Shown here piece by piece: positions 1 to 5,204 of a stretch of DNA of 5,738 nt. The stretch comes from Bifidobacteriaceae bacterium (GTDB lineage: Bacteria > Actinomycetota > Actinomycetes > Actinomycetales > WQXJ01), in NCBI GenBank assembly GCA_031272565.1, contig JAISTN010000147.1:1-5738 (forward strand). The letters are read 5' to 3'. Position numbers and translations under genes: made by a program. Within the stretch, counting starts at the first letter, position 1. Every line of letters begins with the position of its first letter. Below the pieces are notes generated by a model, which made no database searches, had not been told where the DNA came from, and saw only the letters and a list, made by a program, of their open reading frames with translations.

Positions 1-189
1 CCAGGCCCCGGAACAGTAGAAATGTCGCTTTGGGGCGCACTTGTATCCTTTAGTCTCCCCTGGCCCAACCACCCGCCGCCTGGACCCAAGCCCTGGGACG
101 GCATCGGGCACCGCAACCCGGCCGGCTGGGCGGGCCCCGGCGGAACCGTCCGGCCGTGGTGCCGTGGTGGTGCCGTGGTAGTGCCGTGG
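1..189. other. Non-coding stretch downstream of lpdA
   Basis: I see no credible gene here. An open frame on the plus strand from 22 runs to 360, but it crosses the end of the minus-strand flavoprotein gene and encodes a composition-driven Pro/Gly/Trp-rich peptide with no recognisable motif. Positions 12-56 are locally AT-richer than the surroundings and contain TANNNT hexamers on both strands (TATCCT at 44-49 plus; TACTGT at 18-13 minus), so a promoter for a gene left of the window is possible but unsupported by a -35 box. The right part (about 150-192) is a short tandem repeat listed separately. Confidence 0.5.
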
Positions 190-192
190 TTA
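160..192. repeat. 11-bp tandem repeat (x3) at the lpdA 3' end
   Basis: Three consecutive 11-bp units, tgccgtggtgg, tgccgtggtag and tgccgtggtta, run from 160 to 192, and a further gccgtggt core precedes them at 153-160. The last unit contains the TAA stop of the minus-strand gene (190-192), so the array begins exactly at the stop and extends into its 3' untranslated region. It does not form a convincing hairpin by itself. It is probably replication slippage; a regulatory role is not evident. Confidence 0.6.
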
Positions 193-1614
193 GTGGACCA
201 CGACCTGCATGGCCTCGTGGCCATGCAGGCGGCGGGCTGCCTCGGCCACCGAGCCGGACAGCGAGGGATAGACCGTGAAGGCTTCCACCAACTGGTCCAC
301 CGTCAGCTTGTGGCGCACCGCCACGGACAGGGTGTGGATCAACTCCGAGGCCAGTGGTGACACGATGACGCCGCCAATCACGATGTTGGTGGTAGGCAGG
401 CAGAAGATCTTAACGAAGCCCTCGTGGAGTTCGCGCATCTTGGCGCGGGCGTTGGAGCGGAACGGCAGCATGACGGAACGGGCCCGGACCCGGCCCTCGT
501 CCAGATCCTTCTGCTGCACCCCCACGGTGGCGATCTCGGGTGAAGTGAAAACGGCGGCGGACACGGTGTTCAACATCAGCGGCGTGACGGCATCGCCCAG
601 GGAGTGCCACATGGCGATGCGGCCTTGCATGGCGGCCACCGAGGCGGTGGCGAAACCCTTGGTGCAGTCGCCGGCGGCATAGACGCCGCGGGCGGCGGTG
701 CGGGACACCTTGTCAACCAGGATGTGGCCGGTTTCGGTCAGTTCCACCCCGGCTTCCTCCAGGCCAATCCCGCTGGTGTTGGGGATCGACCCCACGGCCA
801 TCAGGCAGTGGGAACCGGTCACCTCGCGGCCGTCCTCCAACTGGACCGCCACCTCGTCACCGCGCCGCACCGCGCCAATCGCCCGGGCGTCGTTGTAGAT
901 GGTGATGCCGCGTTCTTCATAAAGCCGCTGGATCACCGCGCCCGCGTCATCGTCCTGGCCGGGCAGCACCTGGTGGCGGGACGAAATCAGCGACACCTTG
1001 ACACCCAAGGCCTGGTAGGCGCCGGCGAACTCGGCGCCGGTGACGCCGGAACCGACCACGATCAGATGCTCCGGCAGGGTGGTCAGGTTGTAGATCTGGG
1101 CCCAGGTGCAGATCCGTTCGCCATCGGGCACCGCGGTGGGCAGTTCACGCGGGTGGGCGCCGGTTGACACCAGGATGATGTCGGCCGGCAGGTGCTCCTC
1201 TTGGCCTTGGCCGCTGATGGCGATCACTTCACGCCGGCCGTTCAGCCGGCCGCGGCCCTCAATCACCCGGACGCCATCGGACTCCAGGCGGTTGCGGATG
1301 TCGGCCGATTGCTGCACGGCCAGCCGCCGGATGCGGCCGTGGACCTCCGCCATGTCGACCCGGATGGCACCGGCGATGTCGCTGGAACCGTTCTCCAGCC
1401 GCAGGCCCAGTTTGCCGGCGTCGGCAATCCGGTTCATGACGTGCGCCACCGCAATCAACGTCTTCGATGGCACCACGTCCGTCAGCACGGCCGAACCGCC
1501 AATGCCGTGCCGCTCAATCAGGGTTACCTTGCCACCAAGCTGCTGGCCCACCAGGGCGGCCTCATAGCCGCCGGGACCGCCGCCAATGATCACTACGTCC
1601 GTCACACCCCCCAT
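190..1614 (-). CDS. lpdA: LpdA-type NAD(P)H:quinone reductase (flavoprotein)
   Basis: This 474-residue cytosolic flavoprotein has the two-dinucleotide disulfide-reductase fold. It probably moves electrons from NAD(P)H through FAD to a quinone, as shown for the close mycobacterial relative LpdA (Rv3303c). The FAD motif GGGPGGYEAA is at residues 11-20, the NAD(P) motif GSGVTG at 188-193, the second FAD motif VYAAGDC at 311-317, and a dimerisation domain follows from about 345. In true dihydrolipoamide dehydrogenases the 40-51 segment carries a CxxxxC disulfide; here GGSAVLTDVVPSK has Ala42 and Val47 at those positions. The C-terminal His-Glu dyad is also gone (VYPSLSG, Tyr449 in place of His). 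It is therefore not a lipoamide dehydrogenase. An in-frame TGA lies just upstream, so ATG 1614 is the first possible start; GTG at 1605 would match the mycobacterial N-terminus equally well. It is divergent from the Memo operon. Confidence 0.9.
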   Translation of the reverse strand: MGGVTDVVIIGGGPGGYEAALVGQQLGGKVTLIERHGIGGSAVLTDVVPSKTLIAVAHVMNRIADAGKLGLRLENGSSDIAGAIRVDMAEVHGRIRRLAVQQSADIRNRLESDGVRVIEGRGRLNGRREVIAISGQGQEEHLPADIILVSTGAHPRELPTAVPDGERICTWAQIYNLTTLPEHLIVVGSGVTGAEFAGAYQALGVKVSLISSRHQVLPGQDDDAGAVIQRLYEERGITIYNDARAIGAVRRGDEVAVQLEDGREVTGSHCLMAVGSIPNTSGIGLEEAGVELTETGHILVDKVSRTAARGVYAAGDCTKGFATASVAAMQGRIAMWHSLGDAVTPLMLNTVSAAVFTSPEIATVGVQQKDLDEGRVRARSVMLPFRSNARAKMRELHEGFVKIFCLPTTNIVIGGVIVSPLASELIHTLSVAVRHKLTVDQLVEAFTVYPSLSGSVAEAARRLHGHEAMQVVVH

Positions 1615-1624
1615 TGTTCACCAT

Positions 1625-1649
1625 CTAGGGAGACATGAATCACCTCTTA
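1625..1649 (-). promoter_or_regulatory. Strong Shine-Dalgarno with a three-codon leader ORF before lpdA
   Basis: Reading the minus strand, an AAGAGGTGA ribosome-binding sequence (1649-1641) sits six bases, counted from GAGG, before an ATG at 1636. That ATG opens a minimal ORF, Met-Ser-Pro-stop, ending with TAG at 1625-1627. The lpdA ATG follows ten bases later and has no comparably good site of its own. The arrangement would fit leader translation and re-initiation, but it could also be a coincidental ATG between a distant Shine-Dalgarno site and the real start. Confidence 0.35.
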
Positions 1650-1660
1650 GTCGGTAACCT
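1630..1660 (+). promoter_or_regulatory. Candidate promoter of the Memo operon
   Basis: TAACCT at 1655-1660 fits the actinobacterial TANNNT -10 pattern. A weak -35 candidate, GAGACA at 1630-1635, lies 19 bp upstream, slightly longer than ideal. Transcription would start near 1667 and give a leader of about 69 nt before the ATG at 1736. This is a pattern match in a short divergent intergenic region, not proof. Confidence 0.3.
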
Positions 1661-1681
1661 GAGAGTGCAGCGTGGCAGGCA

Positions 1682-1698
1682 CCGGCGCCATCCGCCGG
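1682..1698. repeat. Small inverted repeat in the Memo leader
   Basis: CCGGCG (1682-1687) and CGCCGG (1693-1698) form a perfect 6-bp inverted repeat around a 5-base spacer, CCATC. It lies between the candidate -10 box and the ribosome-binding site. It could be an operator or a small 5' leader hairpin, but in DNA this GC-rich such repeats arise often by chance. Confidence 0.3.
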
Positions 1699-1735
1699 GT
1701 CAGGGCACGTCGGTCCATTCTTGAGGAGGGCAACC

Positions 1736-2650
1736 ATGGGCGCAGGTGATGCCAGGACAGTGCGGCCACCGGCCGTGGCTGGGTTCTTCTACCCGGGCGA
1801 CAAGGCGGACCTGACGGCTCAGGTGGATGAACTGCTGGCGGCGGCCGATGGCGGCCCCCACACCGCCAGCCCCACGGGCCAGCCCGGCACCGCGGGCCAG
1901 CCCGACACCACGGGCCAGCCTGCCGCCACCGCCGGGCCGCCCCAACCGGGCGCTGCGCCCTCCACCGCCCCCAAGGCCCTGATTGTGCCACACGCCGGCT
2001 ACGTCTATTCGGGGCCGTACGCCGCTTTGGGCTACCACACGCTGGCCAGCGCCGCCGGTTCAATCAAGCATGTCGTCCTGCTGGGCCCCACTCACCGGGT
2101 GGCGGTGCGCGGCTTGGCTCTGCCCGGTGCGGACGCCCTGGCCACGCCCCTGGGTGAGGTCCCGGTCTGGGCCGCTGGCGTGGCCCAACTGGCCGGCCTG
2201 CCACAGGTGGTTGCCAGCGAACTGGCCCACCGGGACGAGCACTCGCTGGAAGTGCACCTGCCCTTCCTGCAGCGCACGCTTGACGACTTCGATCTGCTGC
2301 CCCTGGCGGTGGGCTGGGTTGACCAGGAAGCTGTGGCCGCTGTGCTCGATGCCGTCTGGGGCGGGCCAGACACCCTGGTGGTGATCAGCTCCGACCTGTC
2401 GCACTACCTGACCTACACCGAGGCCAAGACCATCGATGCGGCCTCCATAACCAGAATTCTGGGCCTCGACCCGCCGCTGGATCACGACCAGGCCTGCGGC
2501 GCCACGCCGGTTAACGGCCTGCTGGTGGCCGCCCAGCGCCACCACCTGACACCCCGCCTGCTGGGGGCCGGCAACTCCGGCGACACGGCTGGCGACAAGC
2601 GCCGCGTGGTGGGCTACTGCGCCGTCGCCTTCGATGAGGAGCCAGCATGA
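1736..2650 (+). CDS. amrB: AmmeMemoRadiSam system protein B (Memo family)
   Basis: A 304-residue protein of the Memo family (PF01875), related in fold to LigB-type class III extradiol dioxygenases and homologous to human MEMO1. Its bacterial reaction is unknown. Family hallmarks run in order: RPPAVAGFFYPG (10-21), VPHAGYVYSG (84-93), GPTHR (117-121), DEHSLEVHLPF (167-177), ISSDLSHY (217-224), ACGATPVNG (253-261) and VGYCAVAF near the end. His86, His120, Asp220, His223 and Cys254 correspond to the metal-site cluster of MEMO1 (His49, His81, Asp189, His192, Cys244), so the pocket looks intact. A Pro/Thr/Gly/Gln-rich insert of about 40 residues (40-80) separates the first strand from the first metal ligand, a place where family members are normally short. 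The start is set by GAGGAGGG at 1723-1730, five bases before ATG; a TTG at 1721 lies upstream of that site and is not credible. It is the first gene of a three-gene operon, overlapping the next by ATGA. Confidence 0.93.
   Translation: MGAGDARTVRPPAVAGFFYPGDKADLTAQVDELLAAADGGPHTASPTGQPGTAGQPDTTGQPAATAGPPQPGAAPSTAPKALIVPHAGYVYSGPYAALGYHTLASAAGSIKHVVLLGPTHRVAVRGLALPGADALATPLGEVPVWAAGVAQLAGLPQVVASELAHRDEHSLEVHLPFLQRTLDDFDLLPLAVGWVDQEAVAAVLDAVWGGPDTLVVISSDLSHYLTYTEAKTIDAASITRILGLDPPLDHDQACGATPVNGLLVAAQRHHLTPRLLGAGNSGDTAGDKRRVVGYCAVAFDEEPA
1874..1927 (+). repeat. 18-bp tandem repeat (x3) inside the Memo gene
   Basis: Three in-frame units, acgggccagcccggcacc, gcgggccagcccgacacc and acgggccagcctgccgcc, encode TGQPGT, AGQPDT and TGQPAA (residues 47-64). 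Units one and two differ at two positions. The array makes up the core of a flexible-looking linker between conserved parts of the Memo domain. Because the unit is a multiple of three, copy number can vary without breaking the frame. Confidence 0.85.
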
Positions 2651-3267
2651 ACGCCAACCCCGGCCACTCGCCCCAAGGCCCCTCAACCGGCACCCCGCCC
2701 CCCAGTTTCCCGCCGGGGCTGGGGGCGGCGCTGACCGGGCTGGCCAGACACGCCATCGGGCACAAACTTGGCCTACCCGGGCGCCAACCGGAGTTTGACC
2801 CCGCCGTCGCCGCGGTCATGACAGCCCCCGGGGCGGCCTTTGTCACGTTGACGCTGGGGGGTGACCTGCGCGGCTGCATCGGCTCGCTGCTGGCACACCG
2901 GCCGCTGGTGGAGGACGTGGCCTCCAACGCCGTGGCCGCGGCCTTCCGCGATCCACGCTTCCCGGCGCTCTCGCCGGCCGAATACGAACCGCTCCACATC
3001 GAGGTTTCCGTGCTGAGTCAACCGGCGCCGCTAGCCTTCACCTCCCAGGCGGACGCCCTAGCCAAGCTACGGCCGGGCGTAGACGGCGTCATCTTCGAGG
3101 CCGGCTGGGCCCGCTCCACCTTCCTGCCACAGGTCTGGGAAGAACTGCCCCAGCCGGAGGTCTTCATGGCCCACCTGAAACGGAAAGCCGGGCTGCCGGC
3201 CAACTACTGGGGGCCCGATGTCGAACTCTCCCTCTACACGGTGACGGCCTTCCACGAGGACCGCTGA
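2647..3267 (+). CDS. amrA: AmmeMemoRadiSam system protein A (AMMECR1 domain)
   Basis: A 206-residue AMMECR1-domain protein (PF01871), homologous to the human AMMECR1 product; no activity has been firmly assigned to the family. The signature LRGCIG is at residues 74-79, with Cys77 in a conserved turn. Other family segments are FVTL (65-68), the SNAVAAAFRDPRFPAL block (93-108), LHIEVSVLS (116-124), PGVDGVIFE (143-151) and the STFLPQVWEE region (157-166) followed by NYW (186-188). Residues 1-22 are a Pro/Ser/Gly-rich, probably disordered extension ahead of the domain. The start is supported by GAGGAG at 2636-2641 with five-base spacing and by the ATGA overlap with the Memo gene; the stop TGA shares its A with the ATG of the radical SAM gene. 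This coupling suggests near-stoichiometric synthesis and a physical or functional complex. The family call is secure; the biochemical role is not known. Confidence 0.93.
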   Translation: MNANPGHSPQGPSTGTPPPSFPPGLGAALTGLARHAIGHKLGLPGRQPEFDPAVAAVMTAPGAAFVTLTLGGDLRGCIGSLLAHRPLVEDVASNAVAAAFRDPRFPALSPAEYEPLHIEVSVLSQPAPLAFTSQADALAKLRPGVDGVIFEAGWARSTFLPQVWEELPQPEVFMAHLKRKAGLPANYWGPDVELSLYTVTAFHEDR

Positions 3268-4295
3268 TGCCCCCGGAGGGCGGCGCCCGCTACTGGCACC
3301 CGCTGGCTGACAGCGCCGGCCGCATCCAGTGCGACCTGTGCCCCCGCCACTGCCGGCCCCGGCCGGGCCAGCGCGGCTTCTGCTTTGTGCGGCGTAACAC
3401 CGGCGGACAGATGGAACTAACCACCTACGGCCGGTCCAGCGGCTTTGCCGTCGACCCAATGGAAAAGAAGCCACTGAATCACGTCCTCCCCGGGTCCACC
3501 GTCTTCAGCTTTGGCACCGCCGGCTGCAACCTGGCCTGCCAGTTCTGCCAAAACTGGGACCTGTCCGCGGCCCGCGAAATGGACCGGCTGATGGCCTTTG
3601 CCGAGCCGTCCGAGATTGCCGCCGCCGCAGCGGCCGCCGGTTGCCGCGCGGTCGCCTACACCTACAACGACCCGGTCATCTTTGCCGAATACGCCATCGA
3701 CACGGCGGCAGCCTGCCGTGAACTGGGGCTGCTCAACGTGGCCGTCACTGCCGGCTACATCGAGGGCCAAGGCCGCGCCGACCTGTTCGGGGCGATGGAC
3801 GCGGCCAATATTGACCTCAAGGCCTTCTCCCCAGAGTTCTACCGGCGGCTGACCGGCGCCCGGTTGGAGGCCGTGCTGGACACGCTGTGCTACGTGGTCA
3901 AGGAGACGCCGGTCTGGGTCGAGATCACCACCCTGCTGATCCCCGGCCACAACGATTCCGAGGCCGAACTGGACGGCCTGACGAGCTGGATCGCGGACCA
4001 GTTGGGGCCAGATGTGCCGCTGCATTTCACGGCCTTCCACCCGGCACACCGGTTGACGAACACGCCCCGCACACCGCTGGCCACCTTGTTACGGGCCCGG
4101 ACCATGGCCCTGGCTAACGGCCTGCGCTACGTCTACACCGGCAACGTGGCCGACCCTGCGACCAGCACCACCTACTGCCCTGGCTGCGGCAGCGCCCTGG
4201 TGGAGCGGGACTGGTTCACGGTGCTGCGCTGCCGGCTGGGGCCGGACGGCACCTGCCCCGACTGCGGCCAGGCGGTACCCGGCCGCTGGGGTTAG
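3267..4295 (+). CDS. amrS: AmmeMemoRadiSam system radical SAM enzyme
   Basis: A 342-residue radical SAM protein (PF04055) of the AmmeMemoRadiSam type, often mis-annotated as pyruvate formate-lyase activating enzyme. The SAM cluster motif is CNLACQFC, with Cys87, Cys91 and Cys94. The N-terminus carries a cysteine group CDLCPRHC (Cys22, 25, 29) plus Cys39, and the C-terminus carries CPGC (304, 307) and CPDC (330, 333), which looks like a zinc ribbon or auxiliary cluster site and is usual for this subfamily. YTYNDPVIFAEY (131-142), NIDLKAF (181-187) and LIPGHNDS (224-231) match core barrel segments. The expected reaction is SAM cleavage to a 5'-deoxyadenosyl radical; the substrate is unknown and may be a partner protein or a small molecule handled by Memo and AMMECR1. 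GAGGA at 3254-3258 supports the ATG, which overlaps the preceding stop by one base. No glycyl radical enzyme is present in the window. Confidence 0.94.
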   Translation: MPPEGGARYWHPLADSAGRIQCDLCPRHCRPRPGQRGFCFVRRNTGGQMELTTYGRSSGFAVDPMEKKPLNHVLPGSTVFSFGTAGCNLACQFCQNWDLSAAREMDRLMAFAEPSEIAAAAAAAGCRAVAYTYNDPVIFAEYAIDTAAACRELGLLNVAVTAGYIEGQGRADLFGAMDAANIDLKAFSPEFYRRLTGARLEAVLDTLCYVVKETPVWVEITTLLIPGHNDSEAELDGLTSWIADQLGPDVPLHFTAFHPAHRLTNTPRTPLATLLRARTMALANGLRYVYTGNVADPATSTTYCPGCGSALVERDWFTVLRCRLGPDGTCPDCGQAVPGRWG

Positions 4296-4364
4296 ACCGG
4301 CGGACCACCGGCCGGGGTGTTCGAGGCGGGGCAGGCTGGTGTTGGGGGCGGCATCGGGCGCCGG

Positions 4365-4389
4365 CTGGTCGTTGCCCCAGGGCGACCGG
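4365..4389 (+). terminator. Weak hairpin after the Memo operon
   Basis: CTGGTCG (4365-4371) can pair with CGACCGG (4383-4389), seven pairs including one G-U, around an 11-base loop, about 70 nt after the amrS stop. No T-run follows, so a classic intrinsic terminator is not shown; high-GC actinobacteria often lack the T-run. It lies just upstream of the candidate promoter of the next gene. Confidence 0.22.
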
Positions 4390-4417
4390 GCGGGCCCGGG
4401 CGGGCTGTTAGTACCCT
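4386..4417 (+). promoter_or_regulatory. Candidate leaderless promoter with a 10-bp direct repeat
   Basis: TACCCT at 4412-4417 matches the TANNNT -10 pattern and ends exactly seven bases before the GTG at 4425, the spacing expected when transcription begins at the start codon itself. There is no Shine-Dalgarno sequence before that GTG, which also fits a leaderless mRNA. Immediately upstream, CCGGGCGGGC is repeated twice in tandem (4386-4395 and 4396-4405), filling the place of a -35 element. The repeat may be an operator or only GC-rich filler. Confidence 0.4.
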
Positions 4418-4424
4418 TGATGCC

Positions 4425-5129
4425 GTGACGGAATCGACTAACCCCACCCCTATCAAAGTGGTCGCCTTGGTGTACCCCAACCTGACCCAGCTTGACTTCA
4501 CCGGCCCGGCCCAGGTCTTCGCCGTGGCGCCGGCCGGCCGGCTGGAATTGCACGTGGCGGCGGCGCTGCAGGCGCCTGTCCCCACCGACTCCGGCTTTGC
4601 GCTGGTCCCAACCTGTTCGTTTGAGCAGGCGCCCCAGGCCGACGTGCTGCTGGTGCCGGGCGGCGTGGGTGTCAACCACGCGCTGCAGGACCCGGTCACA
4701 CTGGGCTTTGTCCGCCGCCAGGCGCAGGCGGCGCAGGTGGTGGCATCAGTCTGCACCGGGGCGCTGCTGCTGGGTGCCGCCGGCCTGCTGCGCGGCAAGC
4801 GCGCCACCAGCCATTGGAACTCGGTTGACCTGCTGGCCCAGTTTGGAGCCACGCCGGTCCGGGAGCGGGTGGTCAAGGACGGCCAACTCATGACCAGTGC
4901 GGGCGTCACCGCCGGGTTGGACTTGGCCCTGACCCTGCTGGGTGACCTGTTTGGCGCCGATGCCATGCGCTGGGCGGCGCTGGATTTGCAGTACGACCCC
5001 CAGCCGCCCGCCACCGGCAACCCCGCTAACCCGGTCATGGACGCCATGGTGGCGGAGGGCCTGAAATGGTCCAAGTCCGTTCGCGAGCCAATCGTGGAGC
5101 GGGCGGCGGCGCTGATTTCAGAGGACTAG
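4425..5129 (+). CDS. DJ-1/PfpI family protein, isonitrile hydratase-like
   Basis: A 234-residue single-domain cytosolic protein of the DJ-1/PfpI superfamily (PF01965). It resembles isonitrile hydratase (InhA of Pseudomonas, about 228 residues), which adds water to isocyanides to give N-substituted formamides. The nucleophile elbow is SVCTGALLLG with Cys110 and Thr111, the acidic partner is Asp24 in LDFTGPAQVF, VLLVPGG lies at 74-80, RATSHW at 126-131 and TSAGVTAGLDL at 157-167. These match the Asp/Cys/Thr set described for InhA. There is no C-terminal AraC helix-turn-helix, so it is not a GATase1-like transcription regulator. An in-frame GTG at 4317 would add 36 Gly/Arg/Pro-rich residues of no family character; GTG 4425 is preferred because the domain starts just after it and a -10 box sits seven bases upstream. 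The natural substrate is open: many relatives are annotated as hydratases without a test. A 129-nt gap separates it from amrS, so it is probably not part of that operon. Confidence 0.85.
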   Translation: MTESTNPTPIKVVALVYPNLTQLDFTGPAQVFAVAPAGRLELHVAAALQAPVPTDSGFALVPTCSFEQAPQADVLLVPGGVGVNHALQDPVTLGFVRRQAQAAQVVASVCTGALLLGAAGLLRGKRATSHWNSVDLLAQFGATPVRERVVKDGQLMTSAGVTAGLDLALTLLGDLFGADAMRWAALDLQYDPQPPATGNPANPVMDAMVAEGLKWSKSVREPIVERAAALISED

Positions 5130-5135
5130 TCCAAC

Positions 5136-5186
5136 CCGGCGCGGGCGGTCGCTAGCTGGCTGGACCGGCGCGGGCGGTCGCGTAGC
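5136..5186. repeat. Direct repeat in the convergent gap
   Basis: The 17-base sequence ccggcgcgggcggtcgc occurs identically at 5136-5152 and 5165-5181, with a 29-base period. The match continues as TAGC after the first copy and GTAGC after the second, as if one base had been lost from the first. Only the second copy is followed by the complementary right arm, so the first looks like a partial duplicate of a hairpin element. Confidence 0.75.
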
Positions 5187-5195
5187 GACCGCCCG
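5171..5195. terminator. Bidirectional terminator-like hairpin
   Basis: CGGGCGGTCGC (5171-5181) and GCGACCGCCCG (5185-5195) form a perfect 11-bp stem with a three-base GTA loop. It lies between two convergent genes, 41 nt after the DJ-1-like stop and 9 nt beyond the alkyltransferase stop, the expected site of a shared terminator. No T-run follows on either strand, so termination would be of the T-less kind or the hairpin may only protect the 3' ends. The upstream copy of the left arm (5142-5152) could compete for the right arm. Confidence 0.6.
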
Positions 5196-5204
5196 GGGGC
5201 TCAA

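Noticed and set aside
153..192. CRISPR array
   Set aside because: Units of 8-11 bp with no spacers and no cas genes; it is a plain tandem repeat.
22..360. Open plus-strand frame at the left end
   Set aside because: It overlaps the well-supported flavoprotein gene on the other strand, has no family motif and a composition typical of antisense GC-rich frames.
604..1167. Long open plus-strand frame antisense to lpdA
   Set aside because: The His/Gly/Ala-rich peptide is what the complement of a GC-rich gene gives; no motif and no ribosome site support it.
190..1614. Dihydrolipoamide dehydrogenase or mercuric/glutathione reductase
   Set aside because: Both redox cysteines and the catalytic His are missing, so these disulfide-based reactions are not possible.
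1721..1735. TTG start for the Memo protein, adding five residues
   Set aside because: The TTG sits at the edge of the Shine-Dalgarno sequence that is ideally spaced for ATG 1736.
2060..2686. Open minus-strand frame across the Memo gene
   Set aside because: It lies opposite conserved Memo motifs and shows no motif of its own; it reflects third-position GC bias.
3417..4049. Open minus-strand frame of about 210 codons opposite the radical SAM gene
   Set aside because: Fully antisense to conserved radical SAM segments, with no independent start signal or recognisable domain.
3267..4295. Pyruvate formate-lyase activating enzyme
   Set aside because: The extra N- and C-terminal cysteine groups and the Memo/AMMECR1 neighbours define the AmmeMemoRadiSam subfamily, and no glycyl radical enzyme is nearby.
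4292..5074. Open minus-strand frame of 260 codons opposite the DJ-1-like gene
   Set aside because: Ser/Ala/Pro/Arg-rich sequence without motifs, while the plus strand encodes a complete conserved domain.
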